Of a stretch of DNA of 64,000 bases, positions 42,276 through 53,160 are shown piece after piece (positions within the stretch are counted from its first letter, which is position 1; each line of letters starts with the position of its first letter). Under the pieces are notes generated by a model. It had not been told where the DNA came from. It saw nothing but the letters and a program-made list of their open reading frames with translations, and did not search any database. Location: contig WHUZ01000103.1 of NCBI GenBank assembly GCA_015179045.1, forward strand, positions 143,361-207,360, read 5' to 3'. This stretch comes from Kalaharituber pfeilii. Lineage: Eukaryota; Ascomycota; Pezizomycetes; Pezizales; Pezizaceae. Made by a program: the position numbers and the translations under genes.

Positions 42276-44946
42276 AACCCGGACGACTACCCCCTTTGAC
42301 CTCATTCATACGGATGTCGCCGGCCCGTTTTCAACGCAATCGTTAGGCGGAAATCTCTATTATATGACCTTCATCGACGACTTCTCCCGGTTCGCTGAAA
42401 TTCGGTTTATGGCTCGCAAAAGTGACGCCACCGACCACCTCATTGCGCTCTGTAACAAGGTGCATACGAACACTGGTAGATACCCCCGTCGCATCAGGTC
42501 AGATAGAGGTGGTGAGTATATCAACACCAAATGGAACAACTTCTGTGCCGAAAATGGCATCACTCATGAGGTTACCGCCGCCTACTCACCAGAATCGAAT
42601 GGTGTTGCTGAGAGATACAACCTCACCATTTCGAATATGGTCCGACCATCTCTAGGAAATTCTCCTAGGTTCTTGTGGCCGGAAGCCTATTCTACGGCAA
42701 CCTATCTCAAGAACCGCCTCCCTCATACGGTCTTAAAGGGAAAAACACCATATGAACTCCTTCATGGGAAACGACCTATGATAGGACACTTACGCCCATT
42801 CTACACCAAGTGCTACGTTCACATACCTGAGCAAATTCGCGGTCCTGGAAGTAAGCTCAACCCACGTGCACTGGAAGGATACTTAGTCGGATATACTGAA
42901 TCACCTGAGTTATTCCGCATCTACATCCCATCCAAACGTTCGGTGGAGGCCGTTCGACAAGTTCGATTCGTATCACATCTCAATACGGTCGACATCGAAC
43001 TCTCCTCTGCTCCTCCTCCTACTGAACAACCTGTCTCCTCCACAGATTCCCAATCTCGCAAGCCAATCGAACCCACTGACGACCAGATGCAGAGTATACC
43101 TGGAACGTTTCCTCAAACGTCCAGTAAACCAGCAACCGCATCTATACCCCGTGATACCACAATACCCCCTCAAACTACGGCAGCTCCTGCACAATCGACT
43201 ACTACTCCTCCCTCACCTCCACCGGTCGAACCGGAATGGTGGAAAGCCTACGGTGAATCATTCCCTGAGGCAATACAATCCGCGTTAGCCGAACGACAGC
43301 TTCTAAGCGAAGATAGTGGAAATCGCAGCTCCTCACCTGGTCCTTCTCGTGTACAACCTAAGAGAGAGGTCAAAAAGGGCTCTGAGTTTAACTACTTTCC
43401 AGCACTTCTAGCTCGCGAACCTCAGTCCTACGAAGAAGCTATGTCATGCTATGACTACGCCCAATGGGCTGACGCAATTCAGGAGGAATACCAGTCAATT
43501 CAGGATGCCAAAGTCTGGGATGTGCATGATATCACGGAGTTACCTGCAGGTCGAAAGGCCATACATTCTCGATGGGTCTTCAAGATTAAGCTACGAGCTG
43601 ATGGATCTGTTGATCGGTACAAGGCACGGTTGGTAGTAAAAGGGTATAGTCAGAAACCCGGTATTGACTATGACGAGACGTTCGCACCTGTTACACGGTA
43701 TGATTCCCTCCGTCTCGTTATTGCCCTCGCTGCCTCACTGGACTTGTTACTTGAGCAATTGGATATCAAGACAGCGTTTCTGAATGGCGATTTGGACGAA
43801 GAAATCTGGATGCTGCCTCCACCAGGCATCGGCCTAGAAGGCCAGGTTCTTCGTCTCAAGAAGGCATTATATGGGCTTAAACAAGCACCTCTGAAGTGGT
43901 ATGAAAAACTATCCTCAGTAATTGCGGCCCTTGGTTTTACACCGTTACACTTCGATCCATGCGTCTTCGTTTTCTATAATGCCGGCCGCAGGACTATTCT
44001 TGTGGTTTACGTTGATGATCTTACTGTCTGTGGTACCCGTGCCGACCTGGATCTCTTAACTGAGCATCTAAAGAAGCACTTTACAGTGACTGTAAAGGGG
44101 AAACTGCAGTGGTTATTAGGTATCGAAGTTATACAAGATAGAGAGAGCATTATCCTATCCCAGTCCCAGTACGCCGAACAAATCCTTCGAAAATTCGGTA
44201 TGGATAACTGCCGGTCAGTTACAACTCCGCTGGATCCTAAGGTCAAACTCTGCAAAGCTACACCTGAGGAACAGCCTGTCGACACCAACCTGTACCAACA
44301 AATAATTGGTTCACTTATGTATCTTGTTACTGGAACTCGCCCGGATCTTGCATTCTCTGTCTCTTTTCTCTCTCAGTTTGCTTCTCGTCCCCTCGAATCG
44401 CATCATACAGCTCTTAAAAGGGTTCTCCGTTATCTTTCTGGAACACGTCATTGGAATTTGAAATACCCTCGTCATCAGCCACTTGCTCTCGTTGGATACT
44501 CGGATGCCGCACATGCACCGTGCTTGGATACTCGACGTTCATGGTCTGGATATGCATTCACATTGGGAGGTTGTCTAATCTCATGTGGATCTAAGAAACA
44601 GAACTGCGTCTCTGTTTCTACTACAGAATCAGAGTACGTTGCCCTCTCCCTCTGTGCTCGTCAAGCTGTCTGGTACCTCCATGGATTTCAGGAACTCAGC
44701 CTTGAAATTCCAATACATCTCTGGTGTGACAATACAGCCTCCATCGATATCTCCAACAATCCAGTACAACACCAAAAAACGAAGCATATAGATATTCACT
44801 ACCATTTCACTCGTGAGCATCTTGCAGCTGGTGATTTCTCCCTTGACTATCTCCAAACAGATACCAACCCTTCCGATCTGTGCACCAAACCCCTCGAACA
44901 TGTGAAGCACATCAGGTTCTCACGTCAAATTGGCTGCAACGTCTGA
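42276..44946 (+). CDS. Copia integrase, reverse transcriptase and RNase H
   Basis: The frame is open from before 42276; its first ATG is at 42364. The integrase core shows all three acidic residues: FDLIHTDVAGPF (upstream of that ATG), IRSDRGGEY and SPESNGVAERYN. RT follows (RWVFKIKLRADGSVDRYKAR, LDIKTAFLNGDLDEE) with YVDD at about 44009. RNase H has GYSDAAHA, TTESEYVALS, LWCDNTASI and KHIDIHYHF. Apart from the frameshift separating it from gag, nothing is missing, so protein could be supplied if the frameshift were bypassed or corrected. Confidence 0.95.
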
Positions 44947-44953
44947 GAGAGAG
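44945..44953 (+). other. Copia polypurine tract
   Basis: GAGAGAGAG lies directly before the 3' LTR. Confidence 0.65.
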
Positions 44954-45934
44954 TGTCGGAACATTACATCCGTTGCCACCTGTTGCTATTATTATTATTA
45001 TTGTTATTGTGTCGTTCCACTCATGCATTAGAGGGATTTTGCAACCCAGCAGGAATTAATTCACGGACTTGTTGCGACAGCAACGGAGCTGAATTGGTTT
45101 AGCGACTGACATGGGTCCCCAGTCCTCTGAAGTCCACCCACTGCTAGCGCGGACTTAATAAGTCCACTCTGTTAGCGCGGACGTAATTCAGAATCAACCA
45201 CAACAAACAACTACAAGAGGGCAAGTTTCTCGTGAGGAACCCTGTGAATACGTGCATCGAGCTCTCTTATGCAGCACTGGGAGAGTAGATGCATCATATA
45301 TTGCATATTCAGTGTCAATTCTGCTAGTAGTATAAAAAAAGATAAACATATCAAAGTATCAAATAAAATTAAAGTGAACTGAAAATAGATATAGTATCCA
45401 TACATGCTGCTGACATTATATCAAGTTCAAAGGGAATACTCTAGTAGTATTGGCATTTGTGTGAGCATTCAAGTTGCATATTCATAGTGAAGTTAATGAT
45501 TATGAAGTGACATTCCTGCATCACGTAGAGTTCTATTCTAAACAACTCTTATACACTTTGGGGTTACTTCGTCTTACCCTTGTTGATTTGAATTAATTCC
45601 TGCTGGGGTACGTACAGGGTTGCAAAATCCCTCTATTTAACCTCGCTATTGGATTATGTATGAATACGCCACAACGCCAGCTTTTATGTGGCTTACGCCA
45701 CGGCGTTCTCTTGCAAGCCACGCATCCCGTGCCTTTCTCACCTTTCCTGATATGATATCTTCCCTGATGATTTCCTATTCAGTCATGGTTCACAAGTCAC
45801 GTTATGCTATGCTTTCTCATGTATATAAACCCGCTGTTCTTGCGACTCTACGTTCAATAGACTTAACGGTATCTCTATACTTCTATAGCCCTCACCGTGA
45901 CAAAGCAGCCCTCGCAGACCCTCCCGCTCGTATA
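44954..45934 (+). repeat. Copia 3' LTR, split by MITE
   Basis: TGTCGGAACATTACATCC to CGCTCGTATA, interrupted at 45030-45634. Confidence 0.95.
45030..45634. mobile_element. MITE in copia 3' LTR, ATT target
   Basis: 605 bp with ends AGAGGGATTTTGCAACCC and its exact inverse, followed inward by CAGCAGGAATTAATTCA. ATT is duplicated at 45027-45029 and 45635-45637. The uninterrupted sequence survives in the 5' LTR. No gene. Confidence 0.92.
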
Positions 45935-45939
45935 AGCAG

Positions 45940-46368
45940 CACGAATCGACACGAAAAAAAAGGAAAAACAGCGCTTCTCAGCCCTACAAATTGCCTTGCT
46001 GACGAAACGGCTAGTGTAACTTCTAACGGCGTGGACTACTTGGAGGCTCAGCTTTAACGTGATACAAATAAAACAGGTCGTGACCGTTATTAGGTTTCAC
46101 CGGAATTCAGCTGCCGGACGATCTAGAACGATCATGGACAGAAATGGTTAGGGTGGCACCCACCACTCCCATCCGAACGGGGCTGCATTACAGTAATGCC
46201 AAGATCCATGAGCGGCCAAATCCCAAAATTGTATAGCTCAACCGGGCAGTGCTGCCTTGGCAACGTCTAACAACCACTAGCTCTGTTTTTTCGGTTCCCA
46301 TAACATCGCAAACAAGCTACAAGCCTAGGGAAACAACTACCGGTTGAACTACCCGTACGGAATGAAAG
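45940..46368. other. Intergenic, no supported gene
   Basis: Right flank of the copia element; nothing recognised. Confidence 0.4.
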
Positions 46369-47334
46369 TGACTGGACAGAAGCCGGGATCAGTTGCGCTA
46401 ACTACATATATTCAAAGCGACCGCTAATCTACTAGCACGTACAACGCATGCCCACATCCCCTGGCTACGTACATCAATCCACTTATTCCAACCTCCCGTG
46501 TGAGTACAGTTGCCTGCCTCATCGTACTCTGGGCATCGAGTGCAGAGCAATAACAACCCTGAGTGTGATTGCCAGCAACATCATCGTACTGTTAAAAACC
46601 TAACATTTAGCTAACTCCACTTCAGCTACCTCAGTGCCAGAATGTCCATGAGCAGAGGTACAGCAATACCTTCAAGTTTTGGGTTACGTGAGGTCACTAC
46701 ATCAGATGCTATTCGAACTGTGTCCGGAAGCTTGGTTCTGGAGGAGATAAAAAATTTTTGATGGAAAAATAGGAGTTTTTCGAGTTATTTTGCAATTCTT
46801 GCACTGTATGTAAGCAGGTTATGCAGTGGAATAGCTCTTGAGATTGTATGTTGTCCAACCGAAGCTATTCCGGCCTTGAATGTCAGGCAGAAGGTTAGGC
46901 GCCACGAGTGGTGCAGATTGGTGGTATCAAGCTTCATAGTCCATTGTTAATGAGAGTCCCATGCTGACCTGTCAAGATGCCAGTGAGGATGAATTAGTGA
47001 TAGTGGTATTGACTTTCTAAGAAGATAAAATATACATAGAAAATAGTGACAAGGAATAACAAATTGGAGAATAATTGAGCATATGCCAGTGGTACATGCA
47101 ACATTTCCCATATCTCTGGCAGAATCAGAAGCTTCATGCTAGTATGTAGGAGATTATGCAGCTTGCCATTCATGCCTTAGGATGTTGATGCAATGCAGTG
47201 TAACCTACCCTTATGAGCTCACGGGCACGTAGGAGAGATGCAGACATTGTTTTTTTGCGTTTGGTGTGAGGTGCACCGTGCATGGTGGTCGCTTGTATCG
47301 TTTAGCGACACTTATCCCGGCTTACGTCCAGTCA
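46369..47334. mobile_element. Nonautonomous TIR element, 966 bp
   Basis: TGACTGGACAGAAGCCGGGA at the left and the inverse of TGACTGGACGTAAGCCGGGA at the right. GAAAG is repeated at 46364-46368 and 47335-47339. TGACTGGACAGA occurs again just outside on the right, so an older copy may have been the target. No transposase frame. Confidence 0.75.
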
Positions 47335-47339
47335 GAAAG

Positions 47340-48230
47340 TGACTGGACAGAGACTTTCCGCTACCCGTACAATCTTACCTATTACTCATTACTCATTTTG
47401 GTCCAGCAGGCGTAGCGATCCCTTTTGTGCTTCTACTCAGGGCCAAGAAGTGACTATTCACAGACAGGAATGTGTTGTGCTAATTCATTAAGTCGTTTTC
47501 AGCAAAAAAATTCCAAAGTCCATTTGGAATAAAAGCTTTCCCTTATTGGAACATTACTTTATAGAGAGGTCTCTTTTGTGTTGCATCACCCTGTTATACC
47601 CAAGAATGGAATAGATCTTAATTACCAGTTGTTATTCGTACTCAAGTCCATTTGGCTACGAAGATATACATAGCGCAACATCCTGAGTAGAGCTCCTGGG
47701 CAATGACTATTTTCTCGATTGCTACACACTGCAGCCTAATTGTGCTCACCGTCGTAGTGTATCTTTTAGCGCAGTCAAATTTAAAGCCGGCATCTGTTCA
47801 CTAATGGTGTTGAAAGTTCGAAAAATGGTGATTTGGCAGATTAGGGTTCATTGGCTAACAAGACTACCTACACACCTCGTATAGAAGATTGATGCAGATG
47901 TCTGAATTGACGTCAGGGCGTCAATCTCTTCGCCGGAGTAAAGGGACGTGTTCCCGAGCTTACACTCGAGTTGTTATGTAGATCTTCAGGAATGACCGTC
48001 ATCTCGATGCCAATTACTGTTTTCTTCGAAGCCTCGTACCAGCATTGGTGCACAATGATAGCTGACGCAGGTGCATGGCGATGATCAATTCTGGAAATTA
48101 CGTCTCTATGACGCGGACGGTGCGCCGCACCGGGATGTTTGGCTGGAGACTCAATAGAGTTCTAGAGTTGTTTGGGGATGACGGTAGAGAAAGGGATAGT
48201 GGGAGGACCCTCGATGAGTAGGGGACGAAA
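47340..48230. other. Intergenic upstream of secreted-protein gene
   Basis: No supported gene or repeat. Confidence 0.4.
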
Positions 48231-48234
48231 TGGC

Positions 48235-48242
48235 TTATAAAT
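48235..48242 (+). promoter_or_regulatory. TATA box of secreted-protein gene
   Basis: TTATAAATGG lies about 155 bp before the ATG at 48394, with a pyrimidine-rich leader between them. Confidence 0.55.
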
Positions 48243-48393
48243 GGAGGTTGTCGCTCGAGCTTTCCGGTTCATCTAGCAGCGCATTCAACAAATCGCACTC
48301 CTACGATCTCCCTGTGCCTGACGCAAGTCTATACTGATTCCTCTGGTGATTACCCAAAATTGAGCTCTGAGCCCGAACAATTTATCTCTCAAG

Positions 48394-48792
48394 ATGAAGT
48401 TCCTCTCTGCCCCATTGCTCCTCGTCAGCCTCTTAGCCCTTCCACAGGGCTCCTTTGCATCGCCTGCCCCCGCACCAGAGAAGCTTACAAAGCGTGCACC
48501 AACTACCTGCACCGTGACCGGCGATGGTGTACGTTATCGTACATGTGCAAGCACTTCCTGCCCTGCAATGGGACAGTACGCCCAGGGCACCAGAGTCACG
48601 CTGTCCTGTTTTGTGGAAGGAGAAAATATTGACGGGAACACGTGAGTAATTATATATGAACCGCCATCCCAACGAACAGTGGAAGCTAACGTCTGACTGA
48701 TCACAAGTCTCTGGGGACGCTTGCAATCAAACGAATATTATATCACTGCCCGTTATTTGGGCGATTGCAGCAATGGAATGACGTTGTGTTAA
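48394..48792 (+). CDS. Small secreted SH3b-like cysteine-rich protein
   Basis: Exons 48394-48641 and 48708-48792 flank a 66-nt intron (GTGAGT donor, CTAAC/CTGAC branch, ACAAG acceptor) and encode 110 aa. Residues 1-22 form a signal peptide (KFLSAPLLLVSLLALPQG). A short Pro/Ala pro-segment ends in KR at 33-34, a Kex2 cleavage site. The mature part (about 76 aa) has six cysteines and an SH3b-like pattern: a GVRYRTC strand where SH3b domains have VRSGPS, AQGTRVTLSCFVEG, LWGRL and YYITARYLGDC. SH3b domains often bind cell-wall peptides; here that is inference. It could be an effector-like or wall-associated secreted protein. Confidence 0.85.
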
Positions 48793-49785
48793 ACAGGGTT
48801 TCAAAGAGCCCAGTTATGCTACTTGTACCTCATAGGCTGGTATGTTACGCGACGGGGTGGGCTTTGAGATGGATGGTGAGCACAATGGGTGTAGGTGGGT
48901 GCAGATGTGGGATGGCCGGGACTTGAGGCTGGTGAAGCATAGTCAGCGAAAGTTCTGTGGGCTGCGATCTATATTCCCAATTGAATCTCGCATTGTTGGT
49001 TTGAAGGAAAAAAAGAGGATAAAATGATTAAAAAAAAAAATTAAAAAAAAATAAAAAAATAAAAAAATTCAGCATCCAATTTCGAACATTGAAGTTGGAA
49101 TCCAGGCAGTCGAAGCATTGAAGTTGGTATAAGGTTTCTGGGAGATTGGTGGAAGAGGTGGAGATAAGGTCATCATTGTCTTACCGTTACTTAGCCGCTA
49201 TTATTAGTCATTTTCGGAGCGCAATTTATGAGGCACACTCGCTTTCTGATAGACTCTAATTAGTACACGTGATGTTTTCATATTCCCTTTGTTCTTGTCC
49301 GCTCGCGAGTGAGACTGGCCACCGGCCCGGTCCCTTCACGAATTGAGCGATTCGCCCACGAACCACAGTCTTAGTAATGAATTAAATTTTTTTCTTTCTC
49401 CCCCATTCATCGAGAAGTGAAAACTTTTACGAAGAACCCCTCTTGAGTTGGTACAGGATACAGCATCGCAGCCAGAGTACCTGGCCATTGCCCCTTGGGT
49501 GCAATATGAGTAACGATATGAAAATTAAAATAACGAAAATATAAAGAAACCTGTAGCAATGTATACGATGTAAAATCTAATTACAATAGGACAGGCTCAA
49601 AGAACACAGTGAGTTCGAAAGATAGTACAGCGAGTTTTATATCTGTAGACAAGCAGACTTGATCTTTTAATGCAGCAGATGCAATCTATAGAACAGGATG
49701 GCAGGTTATTAACAATACAAGTCAGCACACAAGGAAAGCTGAGCTACGTACACAAGGGACTTAGGACCCATGGTGTTTTTTTTTT
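48793..49785. other. Intergenic, A-rich tract
   Basis: A/T-rich low-complexity sequence at 49021-49068; no supported gene in the rest. Confidence 0.4.
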
Positions 49786-49796
49786 TGGTATGCAAT

Positions 49797-49825
49797 ACCT
49801 CGCCATAGCCTCAGGGCGTTTGGAA
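49797..49825 (+). mobile_element. Tail-A hairpin 5' half, cut by LINE ORF1 element
   Basis: CCTCGCCATAGCCTCAGGGC is followed directly by the 5' end of a LINE (TTTGGAAGCGACTCCATAAC). The second hairpin arm is missing here. Confidence 0.6.
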
Positions 49826-50242
49826 GCGACTCCATAACCACAACGTCCCCCGCCCCTGAATAGATCGAAAGCGCTCAGCGAGCTGAGTCTTTTGATCTAA
49901 TTTTCATTCTCAAATACTCGGCGTTACGAATTTCCCCCGAGGGGTGAAATTTTGAGGATTCTTCAGCTCACCACCTCCGTTGCCAACACATCAACCACAC
50001 CAATGTCGTGCCAAGACACGCTAAAAACTCGACGCATAACGTCTGGGAGACGAGCGGGATATAGCGAGGACGGGTTGTTCGGCAATCTGTGGAAGTACGT
50101 GATGGAAGTGGACCACGGATTGGAAGGCTCCCCAAAGGGCTGGTCGAACTTGCGACGACGACGGCGACGTTACCCGGTACGAAGCGGGTGGACCGCCACT
50201 ACCGACACCACCGACCACCACCGCCACCACAGGTACTGGGGT

Positions 50243-50795
50243 TCAGCCCATCACGTGTGTGGCGACACAACTGGAGGCACCGCCACCACCGCCACCACCA
50301 CCATCGCCACCACGGCAGCCACAGCCACAGCCCGCCCCCAGCACGAAGAAAAGAAAGGGGAAGGCACCAACTCCCAACCAGCCATACGAGATCAAGCGCC
50401 GACTCAGCGATGAGGAGGCCAAAAAGATTGCGTCGTCTTCGGGAGCACCACCGCCATCGGCACCACCGCCATCATCATCAAAACCAGCGCCATCACCGAA
50501 GCCAATGCCACCACCACCAAAACCCTCCATTGACACAAAGGGCAAAGGAAAGCTTCCGAGCCAAAGAGAGGCCTTCCAGCGCCACCTGGCAGCCACCCGG
50601 AAAGGCTCCACCACCACCTCTCCACCAACCAAACCCGATGCCACCACTAAAGGAAAAGCCGGCATCGTAGTACACGGGATCGCCTACGGAAAGACCTAGG
50701 GAAGATCAAACAATGGTTGCAAGCCGTGAATAAGGAATTGGGGAAGATAACTGGGATTCGCTGGCTTAGGAAGAGGACCATACTGGAGGCCGCAT
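50243..50795 (+). pseudogene. LINE ORF1 protein, first partial copy
   Basis: Proline-rich N-terminal half, basic KKRKGK segment, YEIKRRLSDEEAKKIASSSG, then IVVHGIAYGKT. A frameshift near 50697 is followed by DLGKIKQWLQAVNKELGKIT and GIRWLRKRTILEA in the next frame. The sequence then jumps back to an upstream part of ORF1 (PLPQPLGPSPITC), so this copy is truncated. The protein family binds element RNA; here it is broken. Confidence 0.7.
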
Positions 50796-50888
50796 CACCA
50801 CCGCTACCACAGCCACTGGGGCCTAGCCCCATCACGTGCATACAAACAGTTCCGGTGGAACCAACTCCCGAAGCCATCTGCTTCAGCT

Positions 50889-51473
50889 TTGACATACTGC
50901 TTTCGGAGGAACCCTCCCGGAAGCTGCCACTGCCCCGCCCCCGGCCCCGGCCCCGCAGCCAACACACCACCGACTCCGCCCGCGAACAACCAAAAGAAGA
51001 GAAAAGGCGAAACGGAGTCTGCATACCCCTACGCCTTCAAGAAAAGACTTGACAATGCGGAGGCAAGAAAAATAGCCTCCACCGGGGCATCGTCACCAAC
51101 ACCCCCACCGGCGCCCGCGCCCACCCCCACCAGGACCACATCGAAGACCGTACCCCCTCGAAACCAGAAAGCCAAATCCCCCACCCAACCATCCACCAAT
51201 GCCACCACCTCCAGATACGGCATCGTAATACACGGGATTGCCTTGAGAAAAAATCTCGGGAATGTCCGGAGATGGCTGGGAGCCGACAACAAAGACTTGG
51301 GACAGATAACCGGAATAAGGTGGCTACGGAACAAGAAGACACTCATCGAGGAGGGAAAGAAGACAAGCTCGGTGGTTGTTTACCTGGAAGACGACAAGGA
51401 AACAGACAGGGTAAGACTCGGAGGGAGATGGTTGAGATCGTGCCGATACGAGTGGGACAGAGGACGGAAATAG
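50889..51473 (+). CDS. LINE ORF1 protein, second copy (complete C-terminus)
   Basis: About 194 aa open frame without a clear own start. It has a Pro-rich segment, KKRKGETESAYPYAFKKRLD, then the ORF1 C-terminal domain: YGIVIHGIALRKNLGNVRRW, NKDLGQITGIRWLRNKK, EEGKKTSSVVVYLEDD and RVRLGGRWLRSCRYEWDRG, ending in a stop. The VVHGI...SSVVVYL...RVRLGGRWLR pattern suggests an RRM-like RNA-binding fold. The frame is intact up to the stop. Confidence 0.75.
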   Translation: MTYCFRRNPPGSCHCPAPGPGPAANTPPTPPANNQKKRKGETESAYPYAFKKRLDNAEARKIASTGASSPTPPPAPAPTPTRTTSKTVPPRNQKAKSPTQPSTNATTSRYGIVIHGIALRKNLGNVRRWLGADNKDLGQITGIRWLRNKKTLIEEGKKTSSVVVYLEDDKETDRVRLGGRWLRSCRYEWDRGRK

Positions 51474-51799
51474 GACGTTCCTCGCATCGGCCCACCCACA
51501 ACACCAGGGAGAACAGTGGGTCTTACATGTATTTGGTCGTTTAGTTAGCAGTTTTCCTTTGAAATAAACCCTCGCCATAGCCCGTAGGGCGGCACGCGAG
51601 TAATGATATAAAAAAAAAAAAAAAAGACCGCTAATCGACTAGCACGTACAACCCATGCCTGGAGTGCAGGGATAAATTGAAATCTAGAAATCGTATTGAA
51701 AGGGTTTAAATGCTGCCTCTCGTAATGCCTTATTTCCACTATTGCTCACATCATATCGCCTCACATGCACCTCACACCAAGCGCAAACACCCTAACAGA

Positions 51800-52337
51800 C
51801 CGATATTATCACGGGCGCCGGACTGCGCATGGAGGCCAAGGCACGACGAGCAGACGGGAGAGACAGACTAGGGCTAAATTACAGGCCCCTAAGACGCCTA
51901 GCCGGCTTAACGGCTCAGCTAGCAGGACTAATGGGAGCAAAGGCCCAAGGGCCTGGAGATTCAGAATCAACAGAGTGGAGAGCCCTGAGTGCCGATGGTA
52001 CGGGGAAGGGGAAGAAAGAACAACAAACAACAACACACATCTGGGAAGAGTGCCAAGTATGGAGATGGAAATGGCGGCGCTGGGGTGGAAGTTGGCGTGG
52101 GGTTGATTGGCTTGTCTTGGTGGTGCAGACGGGCATGTCGTCGGTGTGTGGGGTCTCGACCGGTAGTGAGGTGCTGATTTTCTTCGCCTCCTTGTTGTCT
52201 AATCTTCACATCCAAGCATACGGGTCCTGTAGTGATGCCGTTTTGCCCTTTCGCTTTCTGGTTTTGGGCGTGACCTCCGGGGATGTCTTCATCTCCGCTT
52301 TCTCCGGTTGTGCGGTGACTTCAGGGGCGGATGCGGG
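51800..52337 (+). pseudogene. LINE-A ORF2 C-terminal fragment
   Basis: Reads LGLNYRPLRRLAGLTAQLAG, then ECRWYGEGEERTT and THIWEECQVWRWKW in shifted frames. 52115-52620 is reading-frame-poor DNA without assignment, apart from the two nested tails. Confidence 0.65.
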
Positions 52338-52347
52338 GGTAGAGGTG

Positions 52348-52348
<1 letters not shown>

Positions 52349-52381
<33 letters not shown>

Positions 52382-52482
52382 CATTACTCAAGTGCCGCCT
52401 GGTAGGCTATTTTTTTTTTTTTTTTATATCAATACTCGCGTGCCGCCCTATGGGCTATGGCGAGCTGGTAGGCTATGGCGAG
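52349..52482 (-). mobile_element. Tail-A micro-insertion (68 bp) carrying another
   Basis: T-run, AATTTCATTACTCAAGTGCC and the complement of CTCGCCATAGCCTACCAG, beginning (minus sense) exactly at CTCGCC. GGTAGAGGTGT flanks it at 52338-52348 and 52483-52493. It is interrupted by the next feature. Confidence 0.88.
52411..52464 (-). mobile_element. Tail-A micro-insertion (54 bp) inside a tail-A hairpin
   Basis: Minus sense CTCGCCATAGCCCATAGGGC, GGCACGCGAG, TATTGATAT and A-run. CTGGTAGGCTAT flanks it at 52399-52410 and 52465-52476. Confidence 0.92.
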
Positions 52483-52625
52483 GGTAGAGGTGTGGTCGGG
52501 AGCGGTGTGGGTGGAGGTTCCACTGCGTATGCAGTGGGGATTCCGCTGAAGCCTAGGGCTGCAGGTTTGGGGTCCTCCCGTTCTGTGTCATATGGGTTGA
52601 TTGTTGTGCACGTCGGTGTTTAGGA

Positions 52626-52961
52626 ATGGAACGTGACTTTTTGGAACAAAAAGGACGCTTACAAGAGGAAATAGAAGCTCATGGACATTTAGTTCTATTC
52701 TATCCTCGTTTTCACTATGAGCTCAATTTTATAGAGTATTTTTGGGCAGCAGCTAAACGTTATACACGCAATAATTGTGAGTATAATATTGACGCGCTAC
52801 ATTCAACAGTTCCATTAAGTCTCAAGTCTATTTCTGATCTTACTATTAATCGTTTTTTTCATAAATGTTTGCGTACTATAGAGGCGTATCGAGATGGTTG
52901 TACATATGGTACAAAAGAGTTTACTGAACGTGTATATAAAAGTCATCGCAGAGTTAACTAA
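52626..52961 (+). pseudogene. Tc1/mariner-like DDE transposase, C-terminal fragment
   Basis: 111 aa. VLFYPRFHYELNFIEYFWAA is the end of the DDE_3 endonuclease domain, with the third catalytic acid (Glu in NFIE). RFFHKCLRTIEAYRDG and a basic C-terminus (YKSHRRV) follow, as in many fungal genomic copies. The N-terminal helix-turn-helix and both Asp motifs are absent upstream. The base composition is more AT-rich than in the neighbours. Confidence 0.85.
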
Positions 52962-53160
52962 ATATTTCTATATATAGTAATTTTTTTTCTACACTAGTAC
53001 TAATTGGAGAATCTTGGCTACCTTGGCATGTTACATTAAGAGGGCGTCTCATACAAAGTTGAAATTTTTCAATTTAGAATTTCTCAACACTGACTAAATA
53101 TTAAGTCCATATTTTTGGCTAACACGGGTCCCTTATTGATGCACATCACCATATGCACGT

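Larger units (their letters stand above)
38200..45934 (+). mobile_element. Ty1/copia retrotransposon, young, TSD AGCAG
   Basis: Bounded by the 5-bp duplication AGCAG at 38195-38199 and 45935-45939. After taking out a nested element from each LTR, the LTRs are 374 and 373 bp and nearly identical, so insertion was recent. The order is LTR, PBS, gag, protease, integrase, RT, RNase H, PPT, LTR. One frameshift near 42250 breaks the polyprotein. Confidence 0.96.
49826..51625 (+). mobile_element. ORF1-only LINE-A derivative with 5' end
   Basis: The 5' sequence GGAAGCGACTCCATAACCAC also occurs inverted at 58770-58810, so it marks the true LINE start. The element holds ORF1 sequence only, then a 95-bp 3' UTR, the tail-A hairpin (51569-51610) and A-run. 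No RT or RNase H is present. ORF1 is partly duplicated in tandem inside. Confidence 0.8.

Noticed and set aside
46095..46180. CACCCACCACTCCCATCCG, superficially like a 5S rRNA segment
   Set aside because: The remaining 5S helices are not present around it.
50089..50670. 193-codon frame rich in His/Pro
   Set aside because: Out-of-frame reading of the proline-rich LINE ORF1; the GATE of lysine-rich and VVHGI motifs lies in the other frames.
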